64,000 nt of DNA from Leucobacter tenebrionis (GTDB lineage Bacteria > Actinomycetota > Actinomycetes > Actinomycetales > Microbacteriaceae), in contig NZ_CP082322.1 in NCBI RefSeq assembly GCF_019884725.1, positions 1,550,001-1,614,000 of the forward strand. Reading direction: 5' to 3'. Below are positions 17,753 through 26,685 of this stretch, one piece after another (within the stretch, counting starts at the first letter, position 1; each line of letters begins with the position of its first letter). The notes under the pieces are model-generated. The model was not told where the DNA came from. It ran no database searches and saw only the letters and a program-made list of their open reading frames with translations. The position numbers and the translations under genes were made by a program.

Positions 17753-18562
17753 ATGACATTCGACTGGGACTACTTCTGGCAGAGCCTGCTCACCCCGAGC
17801 TCGAGTTTCCTGAACGGCCTGGCCCTCACGATCGCCATCTCGGTGGTGGCGATGGCGCTGGCGCTGATCCTCGGCCTCATCATCGCTCTCATGGGCCGCA
17901 GCCGATTCTTCATCCTGCGCATCATCGCGAGCCTCTATATCTGGATCATCCGCGGAACGCCGCTCCTGGTGCAGCTCGTCATCCTCTATACCGGCTTCGC
18001 CGCGGCGAACATCTTCCGCTTCGAGGATGTCACCATCGGTTTCCTCATCAAGGGCGCGGTACAGGCGGCGATCATCGGTCTCATGCTCAACGAGAGCGCC
18101 TACATCTCCGAGATCGTGCGCGGCGGGCTCGAATCCATTGAGAAGGGGCAGACCGAGGCGGCCCTCTCGCTCGGCATGACGCCGCTCAGCTCCATGCGGT
18201 GGATCATCGTGCCGCAGGCCATCCGCGTCATGGTGCCCCCGCTGGGCAACTCGTTCAACGGCCTCATGAAGAGCACGTCGATCCTGTCCATCATCGGTGT
18301 CGCCGAGATGTTCCAGATCGGCAGCACGATGGCCTCCTCGACCTTCAAGGCGTTCGAGATCTTCATCGTCGTGGCGCTGTACTACCTGCTGCTCACGACC
18401 ATCTGGACCGTGATCCAGACCCTCATCGAGAACTGGCTCAACGCGAAGGCCGGTCTCCCGAAGGCCGAGTCCGTCTGGAAGCGCCTCTTCGGCATGCGCA
18501 GCAAACGCGACCGGGTCGCCCCGAAGAACCCGCTCGCCGATCTCGAAGGAGCCGCAGCATGA
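17753..18562 (+). CDS. Amino-acid ABC transporter permease (HisM/GlnP type)
   Basis: A 269-residue membrane protein with about five transmembrane segments. The family motif region [20 protein letters not shown] and the EAA loop [20 protein letters not shown] are clear. The upstream gap of about 60 bp after the binding protein contains no visible strong terminator. Its stop overlaps the ATPase start (ATGA). It presumably works as a homodimer because only one permease gene is present. Confidence 0.92.
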   Translation: MTFDWDYFWQSLLTPSSSFLNGLALTIAISVVAMALALILGLIIALMGRSRFFILRIIASLYIWIIRGTPLLVQLVILYTGFAAANIFRFEDVTIGFLIKGAVQAAIIGLMLNESAYISEIVRGGLESIEKGQTEAALSLGMTPLSSMRWIIVPQAIRVMVPPLGNSFNGLMKSTSILSIIGVAEMFQIGSTMASSTFKAFEIFIVVALYYLLLTTIWTVIQTLIENWLNAKAGLPKAESVWKRLFGMRSKRDRVAPKNPLADLEGAAA

Positions 18563-19362
18563 GCGCTACGGATTACACCGCTCCCGTCTCGATCGCGGAC
18601 GGCCCCATCGTCCGCACCGTCGACATCAACAAGTGGTTCGGCGATCGGCATATCCTCACGGATGTGTCGCTGGAGATCGAGCGTGGCGAGGTCGTCGTAC
18701 TCGTCGGCCCGTCCGGTGCCGGCAAGACGACCTTCCTGCGCGCGCTCAACCGGCTCGAGCCGATCGACAGCGGCGAGATCTACGTCAACGGCCAGCGGAT
18801 CGGCGAGAGGGTTCGCAGCGACGGCAAGACGACCGAGATCTCCGCGAAAGCACTCGCGAAGCAGCGCTCGGATATCGGCTTCGTCTTCCAGCACTTCAAC
18901 CTCTTCCCGCACATGACCGTGCTCGAGAACATCTGGCACTCGCCGGTGCGGGTGAAGGGTGAGAAGAAAGCCGACGCGGTGGCGTACGCGAGAGAGCTCC
19001 TCGCCAGGGTGGGGCTCTCCGACAAGGCGGATGTGCGCCCGAGGTCGCTCTCCGGCGGTCAGCAGCAGCGCGTCGCGATCGCCCGGGCGCTCGCGATGCG
19101 TCCCGCCCTCATGCTCTTCGACGAGCCGACGAGCGCGCTCGATCCCGAGATGGTGGGCGAGGTGCTGCAGGTGATGAAGGATCTTGCCGCGGCGGGGATG
19201 ACCATGATCGTCGTGAGCCACGAGATGGGATTCACCAGGGAGGTCGCGGATCGCGTCGTCGTCATGGACGCCGGCGCCATCATCGAGCAGGGAGATCCCG
19301 AGCTCGTCTTCACGAACCCGTCGCACGAGCGCACCCGGCAGTTCCTGTCGAAGGTGCTGTGA
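18559..19362 (+). CDS. Amino-acid ABC transporter ATPase (GlnQ type)
   Basis: A 267-residue ATPase. The start is the ATG at 18559 that overlaps the permease stop, with a GAAGGAG site upstream; a longer open frame through the permease gene is a shadow. Walker A is GPSGAGKTT, the signature is [15 protein letters not shown] and Walker B is [14 protein letters not shown], and the phrase [14 protein letters not shown] is typical of polar amino-acid importers. It completes the importer encoded with the two preceding genes. Confidence 0.93.
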   Translation: MSATDYTAPVSIADGPIVRTVDINKWFGDRHILTDVSLEIERGEVVVLVGPSGAGKTTFLRALNRLEPIDSGEIYVNGQRIGERVRSDGKTTEISAKALAKQRSDIGFVFQHFNLFPHMTVLENIWHSPVRVKGEKKADAVAYARELLARVGLSDKADVRPRSLSGGQQQRVAIARALAMRPALMLFDEPTSALDPEMVGEVLQVMKDLAAAGMTMIVVSHEMGFTREVADRVVVMDAGAIIEQGDPELVFTNPSHERTRQFLSKVL

Positions 19363-20294
19363 GCCGCGCCATGAGTACCATGCACCGTCGTCCATCCGGG
19401 ACGCTCTTCGGCGTGCGCCCCGCCGCTACAGCGGCAGGGGCGAAGGCCGCCGTGCTCGGAGTGCCTTTCGACATGGGCTCGCACCCCTCGCGCATCGGCG
19501 GGAGGGGAGGCCCGGCTCATATCCGTGCCGCCTCCCTGCTGGTCGCGGAGAGCGCCGAGGATCTCGGGATCAACCCCATCGAGTTCCTCGGACTCGTCGA
19601 CCTCGGCGACGTCGATGTGGTTCCCGGTCAGGTCGAGCAGGCCTTCGAGCGTATCGCCGCCGAGGTGGGGGCGATGCTCGACGAGGGGGCGATCCCGGTC
19701 ACCCTCGGCGGAGACGGAGCCGTCACGCTCCCACAGCTCCGCGAGGCGCACCGCCGTCACCCCGAGCTCGTATTGATCCACCTCGACGCGCACACCGATG
19801 CCTACGACCTTTTCGAGCCCCAGGAGTTCAACAACGCCAACTCCTTCGTCCACGCAGCCCGCGAGGGCATCATCGATGTGGGGAGATCGTTCCATGTCGG
19901 CATCAGGGATACGGAGCTGGCCGGAGAACCCGGCGTCATCGGCTTCGCGGAGCAGCTGGGGTATCGGGTGCTCCCGATGCGGGCGCTTCGCGAACAGGGT
20001 GTCGCCGCGCTTCTCTCGGACATTCGTGAGGCGGTCGGATCACGCCCCGTCTACCTCTGCTGGGACATGGACGTCTTCGACCCCTCCGTGGCTCCGGGGG
20101 TCGTCACCCCCGCCTGGGGCGGAGTCACGATCACGGAGGGCCTCGAGCTGCTCCGCGGTCTGGCCGCGCTCGATGTCGTCGTATTCGACGTCAACACGGT
20201 CTCGCCCACGCACGATCTCAGGGACCAGACCGGCAGCCTGGCCGCACACGTCGTGCTCGAGTTCCTGAAGGCGGCGACGGCTCGAGCTCTGTGA
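19359..20294 (+). CDS. Ureohydrolase (arginase/agmatinase/guanidinase family) with altered metal site
   Basis: About 307-311 residues; the GTG at 19359 overlaps the ATPase stop and the ATG at 19371 is an alternative. The superfamily motifs LDAHTDAYD (residues 142-150, GTG numbering) and WDMDVFDP (235-242) supply the usual Asp and His ligands of the two-metal centre. The first motif, normally GGDH, reads GGDG (117-120): the codon is GGA, so a metal-ligand His is missing. The family releases urea from guanidino compounds. Linkage to an ABC importer and a GGT-like enzyme suggests an imported guanidino compound, but the metal site change makes the reaction uncertain. Confidence 0.82.
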   Translation: MSRAMSTMHRRPSGTLFGVRPAATAAGAKAAVLGVPFDMGSHPSRIGGRGGPAHIRAASLLVAESAEDLGINPIEFLGLVDLGDVDVVPGQVEQAFERIAAEVGAMLDEGAIPVTLGGDGAVTLPQLREAHRRHPELVLIHLDAHTDAYDLFEPQEFNNANSFVHAAREGIIDVGRSFHVGIRDTELAGEPGVIGFAEQLGYRVLPMRALREQGVAALLSDIREAVGSRPVYLCWDMDVFDPSVAPGVVTPAWGGVTITEGLELLRGLAALDVVVFDVNTVSPTHDLRDQTGSLAAHVVLEFLKAATARAL

Positions 20295-20305
20295 CCTGAG
20301 TTCCC

Positions 20306-20363
20306 CCGAAAGGCGGAAAGCGCATGCGGTCCGTGCGGATCACATGCGCTTTCCGCCCTTCGG
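20306..20363. terminator. Hairpin between convergent ureohydrolase and pyrE genes
   Basis: Arms at 20306-20326 and 20343-20363 pair over 21 bp with one mismatch (core AAAGCGCATG/CATGCGCTTT), loop of 16 bases. It lies in the 83-bp gap between two gene ends, so it probably ends transcription from both sides. Confidence 0.75.
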
Positions 20364-20377
20364 AGCGAGGACGGCGG

Positions 20378-20932
20378 CTACTGCGGCTGCAGCCCCAGGT
20401 CGTCGAGGCCGATGGCGTAGCGGTACTCGTAGCCCGCCTCTTCGATGCGGGCCTTCGCCGGGGCCTGGCGATCCACCACCACGGCCACCGCCGCGATCTC
20501 GGCACCCACCTTCTTCAGCGCCTCGATGGCCTTCAGCGGCGACCCGCCGGTGGTCGAGGTGTCCTCGACCACGACGACGCGCTTGCCCTCGAGGTCGGGG
20601 CCCTCGACCTGACGCCCGCGGCCGTGGTCCTTCGGCTCCTTGCGCACCACGAACGAGTCGTACACCTTGCCGCGCGCGACGCCCTGGTGCATGATCGCTG
20701 AGGCGATGGGGTCGGCCCCCATGGTGAGGCCGCCGACCGCGACCACACCGTCGATGTCGTCGATGAGATCGAGCATCACCTGTCCGATGAGCGGAGCCGC
20801 ACGGTGGTCGAGGCTCAGCTTGCGCAGATCGATGTAGTAGGTGGCCTTCTTGCCGCTCGTGAGCGTGAAGTCGCCGTGGAACACGGCCTCGCTCGTGATG
20901 AGGTCGATGAGCTGTTCGCGCGCAGTCGTCAT
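20378..20932 (-). CDS. pyrE: Orotate phosphoribosyltransferase
   Basis: A 184-residue enzyme of pyrimidine synthesis that joins orotate to PRPP. I start at the ATG at 20932 (MTTAREQLIDLITSEAVF); the longer frame reads into a tandem repeat encoding Gly/Arg/Trp-rich sequence. The PRPP-binding motif is VVVVEDTSTTGGSP, and TLTSGKKATYYIDLRK is characteristic near the N-terminus. It stands alone, convergent with the ureohydrolase. Its upstream region holds an unusual tandem repeat rather than a recognisable pyr attenuator. Confidence 0.95.
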   Translation of the reverse strand: MTTAREQLIDLITSEAVFHGDFTLTSGKKATYYIDLRKLSLDHRAAPLIGQVMLDLIDDIDGVVAVGGLTMGADPIASAIMHQGVARGKVYDSFVVRKEPKDHGRGRQVEGPDLEGKRVVVVEDTSTTGGSPLKAIEALKKVGAEIAAVAVVVDRQAPAKARIEEAGYEYRYAIGLDDLGLQPQ

Positions 20933-20944
20933 GGGATCGATTCT

Positions 20945-21072
20945 ATCCGCCGCCACCCCAGCCAGACGGCCCAGCCCATTCCCTACCCGCCAGCCCATCC
21001 GCCGCCAACCCGTCGCCAACCCACCCGCCGCCACCCCAGCAGACACCAACCCATCCGTCGCCAACCCACCCG
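20945..21072. repeat. Degenerate tandem repeat upstream of pyrE
   Basis: A stretch of about 125 bp consists of imperfect copies of a roughly 10-20 bp unit built from CGCCAACCCA and CCCGCCGCCA. It lies immediately upstream of the pyrE start codon in the divergent gap with the sirtuin gene. The two strands differ sharply in composition (one is nearly free of T and poor in G). Confidence 0.7.
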
Positions 21073-21152
21073 CCGCCAGGGAGGCGATCGCGTTTCAGGC
21101 GGGCGAATCTGCCGGGAAAGGACCGCATGGGAGACGATCGCCTCCCTGGCGG
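21073..21152. repeat. 18-bp perfect inverted repeat in a divergent gap
   Basis: Arms 21073-21090 and 21135-21152 (CCGCCAGGGAGGCGATCG and its complement) are perfect over 18 bp, separated by 44 bp. The element lies between two divergently transcribed genes, so it is not an ordinary terminator for either. It could be a regulatory site or a palindromic repeat unit. Confidence 0.7.
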
Positions 21153-21207
21153 ATTCCGGATGACGGATGGCCGCTGCCGCACGGCCGGATGCCGGCGCTG
21201 AGGTACC

Positions 21208-22053
21208 GTGGTGGCCATGGGGACCAAGGGGCCGCAGGATCCGATCGACGCGCTCGCCGCGCTCTTCGAGCATGGCCCAGCCGCCGTGCTGACGGGGGCG
21301 GGGGTCAGCACCGACTCCGGCATCCCCGACTACCGCGGCGCCGGCATGCCGCCGCGCACGCCGATGAGCATCTCGCAGTTCATGCACGACGAGGCCTACC
21401 GCCGCAGATTCTGGGCCGGTGCGCGCGTCGGGTTCCTGCGCTCGGCGAGCGTCGCGCCGAACGCCGGGCACCTCGCGCTCGCACGGCTCGAGGCCGCGGG
21501 ACGCATCGACGGCGTCATCACCCAGAACGTCGACAACCTGCATCGGAGGGCGGGATCGCGCACCGTCGTCGAGTTGCACGGCAACGGCAGCGTGATCCGC
21601 TGCGTGGACTGCGGCAACCGGTGGAGCCGCGCCGAGGTGCTCGGCTGGTTCGACGATCTCAACCCCGGCTTCGCGGAGGAGCACGCGGGGGCCGAGATCG
21701 CTCCCGACGGCGACGCCAGGGTCTCGGACACGGATCGCGTGGAGGTGCCGAGCTGCGCCGTGTGCGGCGGGATCCTGCGCCCCGACGTGGTCTACTTCGG
21801 CGAGACCGTGCCGCCCGAGGTCTTCGCCGTGGCGGAGACTCTCGTGCGCGACGCGAGCGCCCTGCTGCTCGTCGGCACCTCTCTCGCGGTGAACACCGGC
21901 GTGCGGCTCGTGCACCGGGCGGAGCGGCGCGGGATCCCGGTCGCGGTGATCAACCGGGGCCCGACATCGGCGGATCGCCGCGAATCGACGCGGGTGCGAA
22001 TCGAGGGCGGCACGAGCGAGACGCTCGCCGCCCTCACCGCCGCACTCGGCTGA
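21208..22053 (+). CDS. Sir2 family NAD-dependent protein deacylase
   Basis: A 281-residue sirtuin. It shows the NAD-binding GAGVSTDSGIPDYRG, the TQNVDNLHRRAGS motif and the catalytic His in ELHGNG. Two Cys pairs (CVDC and CAVC, about 50 residues apart) form the structural zinc site. The start is uncertain between GTG 21208, GTG 21211 and ATG 21217. It lies alone and rightward, and likely removes acyl groups from lysines of metabolic enzymes; acyl-CoA metabolism is well represented in this window. Confidence 0.93.
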   Translation: MVAMGTKGPQDPIDALAALFEHGPAAVLTGAGVSTDSGIPDYRGAGMPPRTPMSISQFMHDEAYRRRFWAGARVGFLRSASVAPNAGHLALARLEAAGRIDGVITQNVDNLHRRAGSRTVVELHGNGSVIRCVDCGNRWSRAEVLGWFDDLNPGFAEEHAGAEIAPDGDARVSDTDRVEVPSCAVCGGILRPDVVYFGETVPPEVFAVAETLVRDASALLLVGTSLAVNTGVRLVHRAERRGIPVAVINRGPTSADRRESTRVRIEGGTSETLAALTAALG

Positions 22054-22063
22054 AGTCGCGCGG

Positions 22064-23401
22064 CTACTGCCCGCTCTCGAGCAGCGGCGCGTGCAGCCGG
22101 AGTAGATCTTCGTAGGTCTCCCGCCGCGTGACGAGCCGCGCCTCACCGTCGCGCACGAACACGATGGCGGGCTTGAGTGCCCCGTTGTAGTTGTTCGCGA
22201 GCGTGTAATTGTAGGCGCCGGTGCCGGGCATCACCACGAGATCGCCGGGCTTCGCCGGCGGCATGGGAGCCCCATCGATGAACAGGTCGCCCGACTCGCA
22301 CTGGCGGCCCACGAGTTGCACCGTCTCGGTCCAGGGCTCGTCGATGCGATCGGCCAGCAGTGCCTCGTAACGCTGATCCGTGAGTGCGATGTCCAGGTTG
22401 TCGGCGAGGCCGCCGTCAACGGCGACGAACACGTCACCCGTGCGCTTCACCGTCACCACGCGGTAGAGCGTGACACCGGCGCGGGCCACGATCGAGCGCC
22501 CGGGTTCGATCATGATGCGGGCTCCGGCCGGCAGGTGCTCGCGCGCCGCGGCGACGATCGCGTCGAGGTACTCGTCCACGGTCGGAGGCGTCTCGTCGTA
22601 GGTGTACTTGACACCGAGGCCGCCGCCGACGTCGTAGGTGCCGAATTCCCCGACCGTCGAGATCTTGGCCACCGCCTCGGCGAACTGATGCGTGTTGAGG
22701 ATCTGGGATCCGATGTGCAGGTGCACGCCCTCGAAATCCATGAGCGGGTGCGCCCGCATGCGCTCGATCGCGCGCACCGCCTGCTCGACCGGCAGCCCGA
22801 ACTTCGACTTCGCACCGCCGGTCGCCTGCGAGGCGTGCGTCTCCGCATCGACACCGGGGATCACGCGCAGCAGCAGCTTCTGAGGCCGCTCGAGCAGACG
22901 TTCGAGGCGGTCGATCTCATCCTCGTTGTCGACGATGATCGCGCCGACGCCGGCATCGAGCGCCATCCGCAGCTCGGCGTCGGTCTTGGCGTTGCCGTGG
23001 AAATGCAGCTTCTCGGGGCGCACCCCGGCGGCGAGCGCCAGCTGCAGCTCTCCTCCGCCCGCCACGTCGACCGACAGACCCTCCTCATGCGCGATGCGGT
23101 ACATGCCGGGCACCGGCAGCGACTTCGATGCGAACAGCACCTCCGATCCCGGCCAGCGATCCCGCATTCCGTCGACGAACCGGCGGATCTGCCTGCGCAG
23201 GCCGGCCTCGTCCATGATGTGCAGCGGGGTGCCGTACCGCTCGGCGAGTTCGGTGACGCCCACTCCGCCGATGGCCAATTCGCCGCCGGCCGGTCCGTCG
23301 ATGCGAGTCGAATCCTCGGGCAGAATGCTCCACAGTTCGCCGAGTCGGGTTCCCTCGGGAGCGGGGCGGGTTGCGTCTGCGGGCGTGGGATCGTGGGTCA
23401 C
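22064..23401 (-). CDS. lysA: Diaminopimelate decarboxylase-type PLP enzyme
   Basis: A 445-residue fold-III decarboxylase. I choose the GTG at 23401, preceded by AGAGGA at good spacing. The PLP lysine lies in LFASKSLPVPGM, and other family motifs are HGNAKTDAEL, SKFGLP, EPGRSIVARAG and CESGDLF, the last contributing the substrate-site Cys of the partner subunit. These favour meso-diaminopimelate decarboxylase for lysine synthesis, although the position beside a PucR regulator, away from other lysine genes, is unusual and a related D-amino acid or diamine substrate is possible. Confidence 0.83.
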   Translation of the reverse strand: MTHDPTPADATRPAPEGTRLGELWSILPEDSTRIDGPAGGELAIGGVGVTELAERYGTPLHIMDEAGLRRQIRRFVDGMRDRWPGSEVLFASKSLPVPGMYRIAHEEGLSVDVAGGGELQLALAAGVRPEKLHFHGNAKTDAELRMALDAGVGAIIVDNEDEIDRLERLLERPQKLLLRVIPGVDAETHASQATGGAKSKFGLPVEQAVRAIERMRAHPLMDFEGVHLHIGSQILNTHQFAEAVAKISTVGEFGTYDVGGGLGVKYTYDETPPTVDEYLDAIVAAAREHLPAGARIMIEPGRSIVARAGVTLYRVVTVKRTGDVFVAVDGGLADNLDIALTDQRYEALLADRIDEPWTETVQLVGRQCESGDLFIDGAPMPPAKPGDLVVMPGTGAYNYTLANNYNGALKPAIVFVRDGEARLVTRRETYEDLLRLHAPLLESGQ

Positions 23402-23484
23402 GGGCGTCCTCTTTCTGCGGGTGTGCAACCACCCTATGAGGCTTACGAGGCTGAAAGTTTGGAGTTTTCGTATATCTTGATCGG

Positions 23485-24840
23485 ATGGATGAAGGGTTTT
23501 CTCTCAGTGAGCTCGAGGGTGCGGTACCGCCCGATGCCCTCCTCGATGCCCTCCTCACGAGGCTGCTGAACGACGACCGTGCGGCCGGCGCCCCTCTCGA
23601 CCGCGGCTCGGAGCCGCTCTTCGCCCTCGCGAACGAATTGGCGGAGCTGTTCGGGGGCTCGGTAGCGATCGAGGATCTGGGCCGCAGGATCGTCGCATAC
23701 TCGGCGGTGGCGGGTCAGGTGATCGACGATCTGCGCACCCAGGGGATCCTGACCCGGCGCGTGCCCGATTCGCCCCTCAACGATGACCAGTACCGCACGG
23801 TGCTGCGGGCGAACGAACCGGTGCTCTATCCTCGCACAGACGATGAGGAGGCGCGGATCGCCTACCCCATCCGAGCGGGCGGCCTGCCGCTCGGCAGTAT
23901 CTGGGCGATCGACGGTTCGGGAGAGGCGCGGATCACACCTGAGCAGCGCACCCGGCTGCGTGCCGCGGCCGAGTTGGCGGCCTCGTACATGCTCGAGGAT
24001 CTGCGCCTCGGCCATGCAGCGCAGCAGCCTCGGGAGCATCGGCTGCTGGCGCTGCTCGACGGCGCGGGGGTCACCGGTTCCGGCGTCACCGGCTCGGAAC
24101 TCGCAGAACTCGGCATCTCCGAGGAGCGCGGGGGTGTGCTCCTCGCGTTCGCGACGACGCATGACGCGCCCCCGTCGGTCCTTGCCCAGTTGCGGTCCTC
24201 GGTGCACCGCCACCTCGCACTGCATCGACCCGAGACCGTCACGGCCGCGCGTGCCGGCCGAGTCTACGCACTGGTCGAAAGGGAGAGCACCCGCTCCCCC
24301 GCTGAGCTCATCGAGCCCCTGCTGCCGGTCATCGGTCGCCTGCTCGGCGACGGCGTGCGCGTCGCGCTCCCGGGGATCGCTCATCGTCCGGCCGAGGTCG
24401 CGCCGCTGCGGACACTCGCGGATCGCCTCTTCGCCGTCGATCCCGCGCGCTCCGACGCGAGAGCCGATCCTCATCCGCGTTCGGATCCGTCGAAGGGAGC
24501 CGCCGGCCGGCTCCTCACGGTCGAGGCGTTACGCCCCGAACTCGTCTTCGAGCGGGTCTCTGCGCTCTTCCAGGAGGCGCCCGAGCTGCGCTCGCCCGAG
24601 CTCGAGCGCATGCGCATCGAGGATCCGTCAGTGACCGAGACGCTCGCGGTCTGGTGCGGCTGCTTCGGCAACGTCGCGCGCACGGCGCGAGAGCTCGGGA
24701 TCCACGAGAACACCGTGCGCTACCGGCTCGGCCGCGCGCGCGAGCACTACGGCGTCGCCCTCGAGGATCCCGACGAGCTGCTCGTCGTCTGGCTGCAGTT
24801 GCGCAGCGCTCACGGCAGCAGGGTGAATCCCGATTCGTAA
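23485..24840 (+). CDS. PucR/CdaR-type transcriptional regulator
   Basis: A 451-residue protein. The central region resembles a GAF-like sensor, with stretches such as GGSVAIEDLGRRIVAYSAV. The C-terminal HTH_30 domain reads FGNVARTARELGIHENTVRY (about residues 392-411), the hallmark of PucR-type activators of purine, sugar acid or amino acid use. It is divergent from the lysA-type gene with about 80 bp between, so it may regulate it. Its last 31 bp overlap the end of the convergent F420-reductase-like gene. Confidence 0.87.
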   Translation: MDEGFSLSELEGAVPPDALLDALLTRLLNDDRAAGAPLDRGSEPLFALANELAELFGGSVAIEDLGRRIVAYSAVAGQVIDDLRTQGILTRRVPDSPLNDDQYRTVLRANEPVLYPRTDDEEARIAYPIRAGGLPLGSIWAIDGSGEARITPEQRTRLRAAAELAASYMLEDLRLGHAAQQPREHRLLALLDGAGVTGSGVTGSELAELGISEERGGVLLAFATTHDAPPSVLAQLRSSVHRHLALHRPETVTAARAGRVYALVERESTRSPAELIEPLLPVIGRLLGDGVRVALPGIAHRPAEVAPLRTLADRLFAVDPARSDARADPHPRSDPSKGAAGRLLTVEALRPELVFERVSALFQEAPELRSPELERMRIEDPSVTETLAVWCGCFGNVARTARELGIHENTVRYRLGRAREHYGVALEDPDELLVVWLQLRSAHGSRVNPDS

Positions 24841-25430
24841 CGCGTCTTGCCGAGCGCGGCCATGATGATCTGCAGAAAGCCCATCGCTTCGAGTTCGCGT
24901 GCGCGCGTCAGCGGGCCGGCGTCGACCGCCCGCATTCCCGCCGCCTCGATGAGCTCCCTGACGGCCTCCTTCGCGTCGGCGTAGTCGCCGGCGAACAGAA
25001 CGGTGGTGGTCGTGGTGCCGTTCGTACCGGAGACGAGCGTGTCGCCGAGGTTGACGTTGAACGCCTTCACGACGGCCGCGCCCTCGGGGAGTTGACGAGC
25101 GAGCTCGGCGGCGGTCGAGGAGTCGGGCGGCGACTTCAGCGCGTCGTACGTGGAGAAGTCGATCGGGTTGCTGATGTCGATGACGACCCTCTCACCGATC
25201 TGATCCCGGTAGAGCTCGAGGATGCTCGGATACGCCGAATAGGGGACGGCGAGCACGACGAGATCGCCGGTCAGGTCGTCGCCCATGACCCCGTACTCGA
25301 ACCCGGGGCGCGCGGCCGACGCGCTCGCGGCGCTGCGCTTGATGATCTGGATGTTCGAACCGGCTCGTGCGGCGACTTCGGCGATCGCCGCGCCCATCTT
25401 GCCGCTGCCGATGATGCTGATCGATGTCAT
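24810..25430 (-). CDS. NADPH-dependent F420 reductase-like protein
   Basis: A 206-residue Rossmann protein beginning MTSISIIGSGKMGAAIAEVA, the dinucleotide site of the F420H2:NADP oxidoreductase/ProC-like family, followed by VVLAVPYSAY and VVKAFNVNLG, typical of this family. Such proteins exchange hydride between NADPH and F420 or act on other substrates. Its start overlaps the stop of the FAD monooxygenase gene, so the two are co-translated. The tail overlaps the PucR gene on the other strand. Confidence 0.82.
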   Translation of the reverse strand: MTSISIIGSGKMGAAIAEVAARAGSNIQIIKRSAASASAARPGFEYGVMGDDLTGDLVVLAVPYSAYPSILELYRDQIGERVVIDISNPIDFSTYDALKSPPDSSTAAELARQLPEGAAVVKAFNVNLGDTLVSGTNGTTTTTVLFAGDYADAKEAVRELIEAAGMRAVDAGPLTRARELEAMGFLQIIMAALGKTRYESGFTLLP

Positions 25431-26647
25431 GCGACCGGAGTCCTCCTGAATCGGTTGAGTGCCTGCTCTGCGACCTTCTGGGCGTCGTAGTCGAACACCG
25501 CGCTCCGGCGGAAATCTCGGCCGACGCGGATGTCGGCGTCGCGCTTCTCGAGGTTCGCGAACTCGTACTGCGCGTCGAACATGGCCCCGGCCCTGCGGGA
25601 GCCGTTCTGCAGAATCGCCGTGCGCTGCATACGCACCGCGGTGTAGCGCCGGAACGCCTCCGGGATATCAGCGGTGCTTTCAGCAGCCGCGAGGAAGGTG
25701 GCGAGGGCCATGCTGTCCTCGATCGCCTGGTTCACGCCCTGGCCCTGGTGCGGCAGCATGGTGTGCGCCGCGTCGCCGAGCAGGGTGATGGGTCCGCGCG
25801 ACCAGTTGGTGAGGGGTTCGTGATCGAAGAGACCCCACCAGAAGGTCTTCTCGATCGCTCCGATGAAGCGCTGGAGCCTCGGATCCCAGCCATCACCCGC
25901 GAATTCGGCGGCGAGTTCGCTCACTTCCGCGGGCCCCGACCAGGGTCCGTGGAGCGGCCTGTCGCTCGGAATGCCGGCGACGAAGTTGAACAGCTTGCGC
26001 TGCTGCAGGGGGTAGCACATGAAGTGCCGGCTGTTCCCCATCCAGACCTGGCTGATCATGGGCCAGTCGTCGGGCAGGCGGGACGCGTCGACCACACCGC
26101 GGTAGACGAGGTATCCCGAGTAGACGGGCTCCGGATGCTGTCCCACGGCCTTCCGCACCACCGAGTGGATGCCATCTGCTCCGACTACCGCGTCGAAGAC
26201 CTCCTGCACACCGTTGTCGAACTCGACGCGAACGCCCGAATCCAGCGTCTCCACCGACGTCAGCCGGTGGCCGAGGCGGACCGTGTCGGGGTCGACCTCG
26301 CCGGCGAGGGCATCGATGAGGTCCGGCCGGTACATGCCGATGTTCCGGTACTGCCGACCCGAATCCTCCCAGGCCGCATCCGTGACGAGGTTGCCCATCG
26401 CGTCCAGATAGACGCCGTGCCCGTCCGGGACCGCTCCCACCCGCCTGATCTTCTCGAGCACGCCGAGCCTGTCGAGCACGCGCGCCGCGTTCGGGGCGAC
26501 CGTGACGCCGGCCCCGACCTCACCGAGCCTGCTGGCTTGCTCGAACACGGTGACCTGGACGCCGGCGATCCTCGTCAGAGCGATCGCGGCGGTGAGCCCG
26601 CCCATCCCCCCGCCGATCATCGCGATTCTGGTGGCCTGACTTACCAT
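25427..26647 (-). CDS. FAD-dependent aromatic-ring monooxygenase
   Basis: A 406-residue protein, started at the ATG at 26647 where the protein reads MVSQATRIAMIGGGMGGLTA; upstream frame sequence belongs to the transporter gene in another frame. The GxGxxG FAD motif, the DG motif region GADGIHSVVRKAVG and the second FAD motif in LLGDAAHTMLPHQGQGVNQ mark it as a flavoprotein hydroxylase of the salicylate/3-hydroxybenzoate/6-hydroxynicotinate group. The operon with a truncated transporter and an F420-like reductase points to aromatic acid catabolism, but no ring-cleavage gene is nearby. Confidence 0.9.
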   Translation of the reverse strand: MVSQATRIAMIGGGMGGLTAAIALTRIAGVQVTVFEQASRLGEVGAGVTVAPNAARVLDRLGVLEKIRRVGAVPDGHGVYLDAMGNLVTDAAWEDSGRQYRNIGMYRPDLIDALAGEVDPDTVRLGHRLTSVETLDSGVRVEFDNGVQEVFDAVVGADGIHSVVRKAVGQHPEPVYSGYLVYRGVVDASRLPDDWPMISQVWMGNSRHFMCYPLQQRKLFNFVAGIPSDRPLHGPWSGPAEVSELAAEFAGDGWDPRLQRFIGAIEKTFWWGLFDHEPLTNWSRGPITLLGDAAHTMLPHQGQGVNQAIEDSMALATFLAAAESTADIPEAFRRYTAVRMQRTAILQNGSRRAGAMFDAQYEFANLEKRDADIRVGRDFRRSAVFDYDAQKVAEQALNRFRRTPVA

Positions 26648-26685
26648 TGCTTCTCCTTGTCTGGATTGCGCAGCATGCACGATCC

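Noticed and set aside
20945-21152. Possible CRISPR array
   Set aside because: The units are short, degenerate and unspaced; there are no equal repeats with unique spacers and no cas genes.
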